26,168 nt of DNA from JBGPIK01 sp041484845 (GCA_041484845.1 JBGPIK010000043.1:1-26168); one strand, 5' to 3'. Positions 8,181 to 15,743 are shown, counted from the stretch's first letter. Numbers and translations are program-made. The notes: a model not told the origin generated them from the sequence alone.

Positions 8181-9986
8181 TTACTTTTGTTTCTGGACAT
8201 ACACGCCTGTATCTCTGGTAGTCGTGTCGGCGCCGAAGCCTTTTACCGTGAAGACTTCGAGCGGCGCCACGCGGCCGATAATCCGAACCGCACCCAAAGG
8301 TTCGACGGGTATAGAACTTTTCAGTTCCGCCATGGTGGTTTCGCTCATGAGTAACGGCACGGCCAGCTCCTTGGTCAGCGCTTCCAGTCGCGCAGCGATA
8401 TTGACCGTGTCGCCGATGGCCGTGTAGTCGGAATGCCTCTCCGAACCTATACTGCCGACAACCGCGTCCCCGGAGTTGATACCGACACCGAATTTCAGGG
8501 AGCTGCCAATCACGGGCTTCCATTTCGCCTCCAAGGTCGAAGCGAGGCTGATCATATCGATCCCGGCTTTGACCGCTCTCCGGGCATCATCCTCAAAGCT
8601 CTTCGGCGCCCCGAAGAGCGCCATCACCGCATCACCAATGAATTTGTCCACGGTGCCGCCGTTGTCAAAGACAATTCGTGTCGCTTGCTCCAAATAATCG
8701 CTCAAAAATGCCACCACGGTTTCGGGATCGTTTTGTTCAGAAATACTTGTAAAGCCGCGAATATCTGAGAACAGAACCGTGATATGACGTCTTTGCCCTT
8801 TAAGCCCGAGCGTCCTACGATCCGCTAAAATTTCGTCAACAACCTCCGGGGACACGTATTGATTGAAGGTTCTCCGAAGCCGTAGCCGCTCCTTGTACTC
8901 CCGGACGTATCCGTCGACGGTGATCCCGCCATAGCTGGCGACCATACCAAATAATAGCGGAGTTAGCGGCACCAAAATCCGATATTTGGAAAAAAGATAA
9001 AAATCAAAAAGCCCAAAGCCGGCCACAAGCAGCGCCAGCGAAACCGCAGCCCAGTAAGGCTTCTGACCGAGTGACAGTCGAATCGCCACACAGGAGAGCA
9101 CGACAAAGAGCAGGATATGAGCCCAATCAGGAAGGGGTATGATCGTTTCATTCAAAAGCAACATTTCCAACACATTGGCTTGAATTTCTATTCCCGCCAT
9201 CGGCGCAAACGCCGAAAAGGACGTGGCAAAGACATCGTGCAGGCTCGGCGCAAACGCCCCGATCAATACGATTTTCCCGCGATAGAGAGATGGATCAACT
9301 TCACCGCGTAAAATACGATAATAGGGAACTATCGGATAGGTTCGCCCCGGACCACGGAAGTTAATCATCATCGTATCAGCCGACACCGGCGGCGCGTTCT
9401 CGCCGCGTTGTAATGCCCGAAAAATCGCCAGAGGAAAGCTGGGGTAATCGGTTCCCTGAAAATTGAAGCGCAGTGTATTTCTACGAATGACTCCATCGTG
9501 ATCGGTGTAAAGGTTGGCCAGGCCATAAGCGTGGGCCGCCGCTCGCAAAAGGGGCACGGGCAGGTTGATCCTCGATTTGCGCCCAAAAGGAGTTTCCACC
9601 TCGGTCCGCTCGGCGGCTAAAATGACGTTCCCCGCTGCTTTGATCGCTTGGGCCAAAACCTGATCTTCGATCGAATCCGGCTTCGATTCCGTAAAGAGAA
9701 TATCCAAGCCGATCGTCTTGGCTTTTCCTTCGCTCAACTTTTGGATCAAATCCGCATGAAGCGTTCTTGGCCACGGCCAAGGAAGATTTAACTCGTCAAA
9801 AGAATCCTGATCGATGGAGACGAGCAGAATGGGCGACCGGGGCCGAACGGGTCCGCGCAGTTGAAATCTGAAGTCGACACTTTTGAGTTCCAGCGGGTCC
9901 AACACTCCCAAGGCATAAGCGAGATACGCCAGAATCGAAATGGTCGCCCCGATGACGGCGCGCCGAAGAAATTCTTTTCGGTCCAT
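8181..9986 (-). CDS. CHASE2-domain class III adenylate cyclase
   Basis: This is a 601-aa membrane receptor cyclase that makes cAMP from ATP. An N-terminal helix (about 10-28) leads into an extracytoplasmic CHASE2 sensor domain (about 35-285, with VSIDQDSFDEL and GLDILFTESKPDS). Three membrane helices follow (about 288-303, 311-331, 337-355), then the catalytic domain (about 398-585). Metal-binding aspartates are D408 (FSDIRGF) and D452 (FIGDAVMALFG). Substrate-specifying residues look like K448 and T522, a class IIIb adenylate pattern. N529 and R533 fit the transition-state pair. All catalytic positions I can check are present, so it should be active. It follows the fecR-like gene by 231 bp and precedes the cNMP-binding oxidoreductase by 252 bp on the same strand. 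Confidence 0.92.
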   Translation of the reverse strand: MDRKEFLRRAVIGATISILAYLAYALGVLDPLELKSVDFRFQLRGPVRPRSPILLVSIDQDSFDELNLPWPWPRTLHADLIQKLSEGKAKTIGLDILFTESKPDSIEDQVLAQAIKAAGNVILAAERTEVETPFGRKSRINLPVPLLRAAAHAYGLANLYTDHDGVIRRNTLRFNFQGTDYPSFPLAIFRALQRGENAPPVSADTMMINFRGPGRTYPIVPYYRILRGEVDPSLYRGKIVLIGAFAPSLHDVFATSFSAFAPMAGIEIQANVLEMLLLNETIIPLPDWAHILLFVVLSCVAIRLSLGQKPYWAAVSLALLVAGFGLFDFYLFSKYRILVPLTPLLFGMVASYGGITVDGYVREYKERLRLRRTFNQYVSPEVVDEILADRRTLGLKGQRRHITVLFSDIRGFTSISEQNDPETVVAFLSDYLEQATRIVFDNGGTVDKFIGDAVMALFGAPKSFEDDARRAVKAGIDMISLASTLEAKWKPVIGSSLKFGVGINSGDAVVGSIGSERHSDYTAIGDTVNIAARLEALTKELAVPLLMSETTMAELKSSIPVEPLGAVRIIGRVAPLEVFTVKGFGADTTTRDTGVYVQKQK

Positions 9987-10217
9987 CGTTAACTTGGGCT
10001 TGCCGAGAAACAGCTACGGCACTGGGGAGTTCGGCTCAGCGGGCTTCAAAGTCCAGTGAGCGAGACGCCCGAAATAGCGTGCGAAAATCTCTCGGTTAAT
10101 GGCGCAGTGTTTAACGGTAGTTGAGGGTGAAAAAGACTCAAGCGACTTCCCTCGGCTCCGCTCAGGCCATAGGCTGGGAACCGTTCACCGGCATTGCTGC
10201 AATCGCCTTACCGGTAC

Positions 10218-11069
10218 TTAGTCTTGCGGTTGCACTAGGGTCCCAAGAGGCCGGGGGAGATTCATGAATGTTTCGGCCAGCGAGTGCTGCGGTTCGCACA
10301 ATGGATACGGGCTGCATTGCCCCGAGCCTATCTCTATGGGCTCTTTCGCCGCGCGCTCACCGAGTTCTTTCAGGGTACCATCCCGGCCGGCTTCCTGTGT
10401 CACTGTGGGGGATAGTTCCGCATCACCCAATATTTCCCCTGCCTGCGCCTGCGTAATGGCTTGGATCGGACCTACGACAATGCCCGTTGCAGCATCCCCC
10501 GTGATAGTGACCGATGTGCCCGCGGTCAAATTTAGCAGGGCAAGGCCTTGAGGGGTTACGATCGCGTTCCCGGTTAAGAGGGTAAAAATACTTTGCGCCA
10601 ACTCGGGTTTAAATTGTCCATGGATCGTTGTTCCCCGCACCGCCGCTACGGCGTTCGGAGTTTGTATCTGGACTTCATCGCCGGGGTTCATAAGCTGGCG
10701 CACAACATGGACCAAACCCGCGCCGGAAGACAGCGAATAATTGGTGCGGGAGGCTCCCGTCGGAAGCACCTCCTCGCGCACCTCAAAATGCGATAGCTCG
10801 CGCAGCGTCAGGGTACTTTTCGCGCCAAACAAGATCCGCACCGAGGATCGCGTCGCCGTATCAACGGTGTCGCGCAAGACAAGATTGTCTTTGAAGCGCA
10901 GGCCGCTTTGAGTACCGGCGCGTGTTAACTGCGCTTGTCCTTGAAGCGCGGTCACGACGCCTACGTTTTGTTGCGCTGCCACCTCGCCGGCGGAAAACAA
11001 ACACACCGCGAATAAAAAAATGGGGAGGGAAAAACCGCTTCGAATTAATATTTTCATGGAAGTTCGCAT
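10218..11069 (-). CDS. Exported FecR-domain protein
   Basis: This is 283 aa from ATG 11069. A TTG at 11096 and an ATG at 11057 are alternatives; 11069 has GAGG 10 nt upstream. A signal peptide covers about the first 32 residues and ends near VAA-QQ. The FecR domain (PF04773-like) spans roughly residues 40-165: VVTALQGQAQLTR, then DTVDTATRSSVRILFGAKS, then the conserved TPNAVAAVRGT motif. The C-terminus is Pro/Gly/Glu-rich and ends after a short Cys-Pro segment. Stand-alone FecR-domain proteins are thought to be periplasmic ligand-binding or signalling parts; no FecI-like sigma factor is present here. Its neighbours, a CHASE2 cyclase and a TPR-barrel protein, suggest an envelope-sensing set. 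Confidence 0.85.
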   Translation of the reverse strand: MRTSMKILIRSGFSLPIFLFAVCLFSAGEVAAQQNVGVVTALQGQAQLTRAGTQSGLRFKDNLVLRDTVDTATRSSVRILFGAKSTLTLRELSHFEVREEVLPTGASRTNYSLSSGAGLVHVVRQLMNPGDEVQIQTPNAVAAVRGTTIHGQFKPELAQSIFTLLTGNAIVTPQGLALLNLTAGTSVTITGDAATGIVVGPIQAITQAQAGEILGDAELSPTVTQEAGRDGTLKELGERAAKEPIEIGSGQCSPYPLCEPQHSLAETFMNLPRPLGTLVQPQD

Positions 11070-11212
11070 TTTCCACAAACCTCGACGATCTGTCAACCGC
11101 TATCGTATACCGCATACGCGCGGATCATGTCTACCGTCTTATTTTTCACCACGACACGAATGGCTTGCCAGGGAAATCCTCCTGGGGAAAACGATACAAT
11201 TTTCATTGCCCA

Positions 11213-11241
11213 TTGACGAATCAGAAGAAGAATAGTAATTT
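11213..11241 (+). promoter_or_regulatory. Candidate sigma-70 promoter of the TPR/barrel gene
   Basis: TTGACG (11213-11218), a 17-bp spacer and TAATTT (11236-11241) lie 36 bp upstream of the ATG at 11278. The spacing is ideal. The site sits in the divergent gap between the fecR-like gene and the TPR gene. Confidence 0.42.
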
Positions 11242-11277
11242 CGCGTCTTACTACATTCTTCAATACGGTTTAGATCA

Positions 11278-12861
11278 ATGAATCGCGTATTCACGCTGCT
11301 CTGTGCGATCTATTTCGCTACTGCCTGGATCTCGTCGGTCTCGGCGCAAAACCTTCCCGAAGAGACCGTTTATGTGGACCGCGCCGTGCTCGCCTATGCG
11401 GATAAACATTATGAAGCCGCGCTGAAAGAATTGGCCGAAGCTCTCCGCGTCAATGCCGATAGCTACCTGGCGTTGTACTATCAGGGTGTTATTTACGTAG
11501 ATCTCAACCGCTTTACCGAGGCCCGGGCAGCTCTAGAAAAAGCCTATAAGCTGCGGCCGCAAAGCCAGGACATCTCGTTCCAACTCGCTGTCTTGTACGT
11601 CAAGCAGGGAGAATTCGATCAAGCCGAGCCGTTGCTCCAACGAGTTTACAAGGCCAACCCTGAACGGCCGAATCTAGGCTTTTATTTAGGATTGATTGAG
11701 TATCGCAAGAAGCACTATCAGAAGGCCGTCGATTTTCTTCACGCCAACGTTCCCAGCGATGACGATTTCGCTCAGCTTGCGCGCTTTTATTCCGGCTTGG
11801 CGATGAGCGCTTTGGGCTTACCTCGGGAGGCGCGTCTAGAGCTGAATGAGGCTTTGCGCAGCAGACCGGGCTCACCGATAGCGGCTTCTGTTCCACGATT
11901 CAACGATCTCTTGGAAAAAGGCGCAAGCGAGGAAAGCCGTTTCCGCGGGGAACTTCAGTTCGGATTTCTCTACGATAGCAATCCCGTAAGTTGGAGAATG
12001 GTGAGCCCTTGCTGCGGGCCGACGTTCCTACAAAAGCAACATAATCCCGAAACGGTAGGTGAGCTTGTAAATCTTGATCTTTCCTACATGTGGCTCAGAA
12101 CCGTGGATTGGGAAGGGCGCGTGGGCTACCGATTCCAAAACGTCGAGTACAATCAGGATTGGAATTTCAGCACTCAGAGTCATAGTCCATCGGTTAGCGT
12201 CACCCATCGCGGTCTTCTTTCAGGTCCGCTTGGCGACCTCCCCTACTTCGCCGGCGTACAATGGGTTTATGATTACATCATGCAGGGCAAAGACGGACTG
12301 CTTCACCGTTGGACGATAAATCCCTATTACACGCTGGTTGAAAATTCTCAAAACTTGACGAATTTGCAATTTCGCCTTCAGGTGAAGAATTTTTTTAATG
12401 ATGCGAACCTCGTCAGAGCCGAAAATCGGGATGCGCTCAACTATACGATCGGGCCAACGCACTTTTTCTTATTTGAAAATGGCCGCCATTACTTGAAAAT
12501 AGGATACCAATACGACTACGAAAATGCCGAAGGGCGAAACTGGACGTACTCGGGAAATCGTCTGCTCTTAGGCTTTCAGTACACGTTGCCCTGGTACGAT
12601 GTTCAGCTGCGTTACGATTTCGATAATCACTGGCGCTCCTACCGTAATCCTGACAGCCTGGTCCCGCGTTTCAATCCCGGCACCAAAAAGCGTGAAGATC
12701 GCGAGGGCGTTCATTCCGTTAGCTTATCGAAGGACTTCACCGTAGCGTCGCAAAAATTTAATCTATCGGTCGAGTACCTCTTCGATGACGCGAACTCCAA
12801 TTTAGCCCCGTTTAGTTTCACCCGTCACATCGTCTTACCCAGCGTGGCCTGGCGGTTTTAA
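11278..12861 (+). CDS. TPR and outer-membrane beta-barrel protein
   Basis: This is a 527-aa protein. A signal peptide covers residues 1-23 (ends VSAQ). Four to five TPR-like helical repeats fill about 28-205 (for example YEAALKELAEALRVNADSY, FTEARAALEKAYKLRPQ, FDQAEPLLQRVYKANPE). From about 222 the sequence turns into alternating aromatic strands typical of an outer-membrane barrel and ends in WRF; a terminal Phe is a usual BAM recognition signal. The layout resembles Slam-type or TPR-porin proteins, in which a periplasmic TPR part feeds a barrel, but I see no diagnostic motif for Slam and no lipoprotein client beside it. It is divergent from the FecR/CHASE2 pair. The start has only a weak ribosome binding site. 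Confidence 0.82.
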   Translation: MNRVFTLLCAIYFATAWISSVSAQNLPEETVYVDRAVLAYADKHYEAALKELAEALRVNADSYLALYYQGVIYVDLNRFTEARAALEKAYKLRPQSQDISFQLAVLYVKQGEFDQAEPLLQRVYKANPERPNLGFYLGLIEYRKKHYQKAVDFLHANVPSDDDFAQLARFYSGLAMSALGLPREARLELNEALRSRPGSPIAASVPRFNDLLEKGASEESRFRGELQFGFLYDSNPVSWRMVSPCCGPTFLQKQHNPETVGELVNLDLSYMWLRTVDWEGRVGYRFQNVEYNQDWNFSTQSHSPSVSVTHRGLLSGPLGDLPYFAGVQWVYDYIMQGKDGLLHRWTINPYYTLVENSQNLTNLQFRLQVKNFFNDANLVRAENRDALNYTIGPTHFFLFENGRHYLKIGYQYDYENAEGRNWTYSGNRLLLGFQYTLPWYDVQLRYDFDNHWRSYRNPDSLVPRFNPGTKKREDREGVHSVSLSKDFTVASQKFNLSVEYLFDDANSNLAPFSFTRHIVLPSVAWRF

Positions 12862-13007
12862 GCGGAAGTCGCCTCTCCTTATAGATAGCCACCGGCACCC
12901 GCGCGGACCTCCCCGGCTCTCGCTCGCCGGAACACCCCTGGCGGTTGCAAGGTTCATCGTGCCCGCTGCGCGCTTAAATTGGTAAATGGTTGCTCGCATA
13001 CATTCAC

Positions 13008-13036
13008 TTGACGACTTCGCGGACCGATGTTAGCGT
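13008..13036 (+). promoter_or_regulatory. Possible promoter for tctC
   Basis: TTGACG (13008-13013), a 17-bp spacer and a weak TAGCGT (13031-13036) precede the transporter binding-protein gene. A strong AAGGAG at 13089-13094 lies 9 nt before the ATG. The -10 box is poor, so confidence is low. Confidence 0.25.
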
Positions 13037-13103
13037 CCGGCCGGACGATAATGCGTCCGCATAACGCGGTCTGTGCCATGACCCAAAGAAGGAGAGCATC
13101 GCG

Positions 13104-14105
13104 ATGAAAAAGCATCCATTCGTACGGATCTTTGCTGGAACCCGACATCTAGGATTGGCCCTCTCACTGGTGATGCTCACGAGCGCCCCGGTCATGTCGC
13201 AGGGAAAATATCCCTCGGGCCCGATCGAGCTGATCGTCGCCTTCGCGCCGGGCGGCGGCGCAGATTCTGCCGGGAGATCGTTGGCGCCTTATTTGTCCAA
13301 GTATTTAGGCGTCCCTGTTGCCGTCAAGAATGTGCCGCCCCCGCGTACGGGTGAAGACGTCTTCAGCCGGAGCAAACCGGACGGTTACACCATCGGTGTT
13401 ATGGCTGGAGTCGCCGTTGCCAGCGACGAAACGTTCTTTAAGGTCCGATTCCGGGGACGGGATTTTGTCTGGATCGCAACCAATGCGGCGACACCGGGAG
13501 CGATTTTCGCCAACGCCAAAGGGCCGATTCAAAAATTTGACGACCTGACCAAAGTTGGGGCACAGCGTCCGGTAAAGATCGGCGCTTTCAGCATGTACTC
13601 ATCGACAACCATCGCCACGATCATGACCTTGGAGGAAAAGAAAATTCCTTATACGTTTGTGACCGGTTTTCAGGGGGCCGCTCCGGCGATGACCTCGCTC
13701 ATGCGCGGCGAGGTAGACATTGTCGGCTCCACCTTTGGCTCAGCGTCGGCTTATCAAAAGAGCGGAGATATAAAGGCCATTCTTCTGGTGCAATCCGATC
13801 CTGACGCGGAAGCCCCGGATGTCCCCACTCTCCAGCAGGTGGGCCTCTCGCCTTCCACAAGCTATCTGGGCGCCGTGACCTACGCGCTGCTGGCACCTCC
13901 CGGAACACGCAAGGAAATTCGCGACGTCCTAGCTGCAGCGCATAAAAAAGCCGTCGAGGATCCGCTGTACCACGCACAACTGGAAAAAGCCGGCTTCAGG
14001 TTGTCCACTGTTCCCCCCGATAAGGTGCAGCAGTGGTTAAATAACATCTACGATGCCTATGCGAAGGTAAAGCCGAAGATCGAAGCCCAAACAAAAAAGG
14101 ATTAG
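13104..14105 (+). CDS. tctC: Tripartite tricarboxylate transporter substrate-binding protein (TctC/Bug family)
   Basis: This is a 333-aa periplasmic protein that would capture a carboxylate for the TctA/TctB membrane pair. A signal peptide spans about 1-33. The family hallmarks are present: YPSGPIELIVAFAPGGGAD near residues 35-53, KPDGYTIGV about 90-98, and the usual C-terminal helix ending in Lys-rich residues. The loop that in most Bug proteins reads NVPGAGG is here NVPPPRTGED, so part of the usual carboxylate-binding loop differs and the ligand may be unusual. The start is well supported by AAGGAG at 9-nt spacing. It is separated from, and convergent with, the tctA-tctB genes at 15177-17268, whereas most clusters are codirectional. 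Confidence 0.88.
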   Translation: MKKHPFVRIFAGTRHLGLALSLVMLTSAPVMSQGKYPSGPIELIVAFAPGGGADSAGRSLAPYLSKYLGVPVAVKNVPPPRTGEDVFSRSKPDGYTIGVMAGVAVASDETFFKVRFRGRDFVWIATNAATPGAIFANAKGPIQKFDDLTKVGAQRPVKIGAFSMYSSTTIATIMTLEEKKIPYTFVTGFQGAAPAMTSLMRGEVDIVGSTFGSASAYQKSGDIKAILLVQSDPDAEAPDVPTLQQVGLSPSTSYLGAVTYALLAPPGTRKEIRDVLAAAHKKAVEDPLYHAQLEKAGFRLSTVPPDKVQQWLNNIYDAYAKVKPKIEAQTKKD

Positions 14106-14116
14106 GCGCGGGCTTT

Positions 14117-14275
14117 TCACGTTTGACAGCGATCAAGGGGCGAGCCCTCCAGAGCAAGGCAATGTCGTAACGCTCGAGTTGAGCAAATTGCTTGTCGGTT
14201 GTTGATGGCGGATTCTTGCAAAGCCAGTGTATGATAGATGGCATCTCCAATTCCTGTAAGCGAAGCTCCCCTAAC
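14117..14275 (-). pseudogene. Frameshifted remnant of a PIN-domain (VapC-like) toxin
   Basis: Two minus-strand frames together read like the C-terminal third of a PIN-domain ribonuclease. One frame gives LTGIGDAIYHTLALQESAI, with the DAIY..LA motif. The next frame gives TTDKQFAQLERYDIALL, the usual T-x-D-K-x-F-x-x-L end with a conserved acidic residue. They are offset by one base near 14200, so no intact protein is made, and the N-terminal two thirds are absent. The fragment follows the DUF2442 gene on the same strand and abuts tctC convergently. The assignment rests on motif recognition only. Confidence 0.42.
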
Positions 14276-14316
14276 GCAAGCATCAGCTGCGCCGTGCTGC
14301 GGGGTCGGCTGAAGGC
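14268..14316 (-). other. attC-like half site (speculative)
   Basis: On the minus strand a GC-rich imperfect hairpin (TCAGC 14283-14287 pairing with GCTGA 14308-14312) ends in TTGCGTTAGGG, resembling the right side of an integron attC site with its GTTRRRY box. The matching left RYYYAAC box is not visible, and there is no integrase in the window. It overlaps the 3' end of the DUF2442 gene, where an attC would lie in a cassette. Confidence 0.15.
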
Positions 14317-14564
14317 AATGGCTCGCTGACTACTTCTCCTATCTCATAAAGGAATTCAGGAGCGAAATCCGCGTGATTTGGCCACACAACAGTGTCGATG
14401 TCGTAATTGATTTTGAACTGTCTAAAATAGGACAAGTCCTTCAGCGGTTCAAAGACGGGGCCGTCCAGATGGTTGAAAAGGTCAACGACTCGGACTTCTT
14501 CATTCTCAAATTGAATCCTCAATTTGTACCCGCCGACATAAGACGCATCTATGACGTAATGCAT
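14283..14564 (-). CDS. DUF2442 domain protein
   Basis: This is a 93-aa small protein of unknown biochemical function. The frame is open upstream, but ATG 14564 is chosen because GAGAGGAA precedes it closely and the family begins here. The DUF2442 signature is clear: a beta-rich N-terminus (YKLRIQFENEEVRVVDL) and the hallmark VVWPNHADFAPEFLYEIG at about residues 60-77. DUF2442 genes are often paired with DUF4160 genes, and here it starts 10 bp after the DUF4160 remnant, so the pair was once an operon. The pairing resembles toxin-antitoxin modules, but the function is not established. The last 15 residues look like read-through into neighbouring repeat-like DNA. The partner is broken, so this may be a relic. 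Confidence 0.8.
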   Translation of the reverse strand: MHYVIDASYVGGYKLRIQFENEEVRVVDLFNHLDGPVFEPLKDLSYFRQFKINYDIDTVVWPNHADFAPEFLYEIGEVVSEPLPSADPAARRS

Positions 14565-14730
14565 ATCGTTCCTCTCAAACAAGGGGTTCAATCTTGTAGA
14601 GATCTTCCTTCCGTTCGGCTCGCGTCCAGTTCTCCAGGAGTTCTTCCCGGTGCTGAAACGCCCACTCCAGAACAAGTGACACGACTCGAGGAGGTAGTTT
14701 CCCCTCAATCAACCTCAAGTCATTCATAGA

Positions 14731-14919
14731 GGATCTTCAGGCTTCCGTATGGTTAACCCGGGCAATGCCATTTAAGTGCAAGGGTTCGGAGATTGCACCG
14801 CGGAGGCGCGGAGGGCGCCGAGTAAAGAGGTTTTGATTAAAAAATACTCCGAACTCTGCGAACTCGGTGCCTCTGTGGTGAATACTTCTTCACAGTAAAC
14901 CCGGGAGAACCTTAATAGA
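14731..14919. mobile_element. About 189-bp insertion inside the DUF4160 gene
   Basis: The segment is bounded by imperfect direct repeats CATTCATAGA (14721-14730) and CCTTAATAGA (14910-14919), which match at 8 of 10 positions with ATAGA exact; this fits a target duplication. Inside lie nearly symmetrical GGTTAACCCGGG (14751-14762) and CCCGGGAGAACC (14900-14911), which could be terminal inverted repeats. The core is the long hairpin at 14796-14880. It carries no coding capacity, so it is a non-autonomous or REP-like element. Confidence 0.55.
14796..14880. repeat. Long imperfect inverted repeat (REP-like hairpin)
   Basis: The arms 14796-14822 and 14854-14880 pair over 27 positions with 4 mismatches, several pairs being G-U on the plus-strand RNA, around a 31-nt AT-rich loop. 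The left arm begins CACCGCGGAGGCGCGGAGGG. This style of GC-rich 'GAGGCGCGGAG' palindrome resembles dispersed intergenic repeats seen in many bacterial genomes. It lies within the insertion that splits the DUF4160 gene. Confidence 0.65.
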
Positions 14920-15054
14920 AAACCTTGCTCTTTGGCTCCCATACTCGGCGTGGAAATGCGGAGGACCGTGGTCCTTGAAGTACATTGCTATGACAATGCC
15001 CAGGAATCTGCTGATCTCCGGCATGGTCATTTCCTCTCATATCCTCTAAAATGC

Positions 15055-15083
15055 ACTCTACCATGAGCAAAGAGGTGTGTCAT
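15055..15083 (-). promoter_or_regulatory. Candidate promoter of the DUF4160-DUF2442 pair
   Basis: On the minus strand ATGACA (15083-15078), a 17-bp spacer and TAGAGT (15060-15055) lie 30 bp upstream of the DUF4160 start codon at 15024. The rest of 15025-15176 contains no gene. Confidence 0.33.
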
Positions 15084-15176
15084 TCTTGATCCAGCGACTA
15101 CTGATATACGGACCGGCTTTTGTCGATATTGGCAATTTCCTCATCGGCTGCTCAAGACCCAAGCCCGGCTCCGTGC

Positions 15177-15204
15177 CTAAAAAAACGGTGGCAAGATGCC
15201 ACCG
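15177..15204 (-). terminator. Intrinsic terminator overlapping the tctB stop codon
   Basis: On the minus strand CGGTGGCA (15204-15197), loop TCT and TGCCACCG (15193-15186) form a perfect 8-bp stem, followed at once by seven T (15185-15179). The last T is the first base of the tctB stop codon TAG. The hairpin is therefore translated as the final residues of TctB. It should end the tctA-tctB transcript efficiently. Confidence 0.8.
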
Positions 15205-15743
15205 CCAACAAAACCAGGAACTATCTCCGGCACCGCCCCGTGCCACAACTTGAGCCCTAGAAGCAATTCAAAGCCGTACCATTCAACGAGGAAAAGAACC
15301 GCGGTGTAGAGGAAAACTCGCCACGCCGCGTAGCGCGCAAACACGAGGAGAAAACACGGGATAAACAGCAGTGTAGCGACGAGGAAGCCCACGAATAGAA
15401 CCAAAACAAGCAACAGACAAAACCAGGCCCCGCCAATGAGAAACCGACTGAGCGGCGGAACGTCTTGCTCCACGACGGAAGAAAACGCGGCAGCGGTTTT
15501 ATCGTCTGTTCCTTCGCTTTGAAAAACACTCATCCAGTTGTGAAAGCGGAGAACGAGATCGGGTTTGAGCTCGCGCACCAGGCTCAGGACAAGGAGAACC
15601 GCTGTGGGCACTCCGATCATGAGCGGCAACAACCTCGCCCGTTCCGTGAAAGCGAACGAGCTTGAAATCATCGCCAGAACACCACACAAAAGAAAAAGGT
15701 GAAACAGGACGGTGCCCCACTTCGATAGCGCCGCGTCTTTCAT
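15177..15743 (-). CDS. tctB: Tripartite tricarboxylate transporter small membrane subunit (TctB family)
   Basis: This is a 188-aa integral membrane protein. Four hydrophobic helices are visible at about 10-31, 37-56, 102-136 (long) and 141-165. The first pair and second pair are separated by a polar loop (57-98), as in TctB. It would form the permease with TctA and receive substrate from a TctC protein. The ATG at 15743 is preceded by GGGGGAG at 9 nt. It begins 22 bp after the tctA stop, so the two are one operon. The last residues (GGGILPPFF) are encoded by a terminator hairpin. The family is poorly conserved in sequence, so the call rests on topology and the tctA neighbour. Confidence 0.82.
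   Translation of the reverse strand: MKDAALSKWGTVLFHLFLLCGVLAMISSSFAFTERARLLPLMIGVPTAVLLVLSLVRELKPDLVLRFHNWMSVFQSEGTDDKTAAAFSSVVEQDVPPLSRFLIGGAWFCLLLVLVLFVGFLVATLLFIPCFLLVFARYAAWRVFLYTAVLFLVEWYGFELLLGLKLWHGAVPEIVPGFVGGGILPPFF

Larger units (their letters stand above)
14575..15024 (-). pseudogene. DUF4160 gene split by an insertion
   Basis: The two halves of one small gene lie in order on the minus strand. The N-terminal half (15024-14890) begins at an ATG with GAGAGG 8 nt upstream and encodes MPEISRFLGIVIAMYFKDHG followed by PPHFHAEYG, the DUF4160 hallmark, then hits TGA after 44 codons. The C-terminal half (14727-14575) encodes LRLIEGKLPP, LVLEWAFQHREELLENW and KIEPLV, the family's second half. 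Removing 189 bp between TCTAT at 14919 and TCTAT at 14730 joins the halves in the same frame into an 86-residue protein, close to the usual family length. In-frame stops make the present gene non-functional unless the halves work separately. Confidence 0.82.

Noticed and set aside
10149..10166. Quasi-palindrome CCCTCGGCTCCGCTCAGG in the fecR-cyclase gap
   Set aside because: It resembles a common dispersed intergenic motif, but a single copy with weak symmetry is not enough to call a repeat.
14083..14115. Possible tctC terminator: AAGCCC and GGGCTT around the stop codon
   Set aside because: The stem is only 6 bp with a 21-nt loop and a short T-run, so it could be chance.
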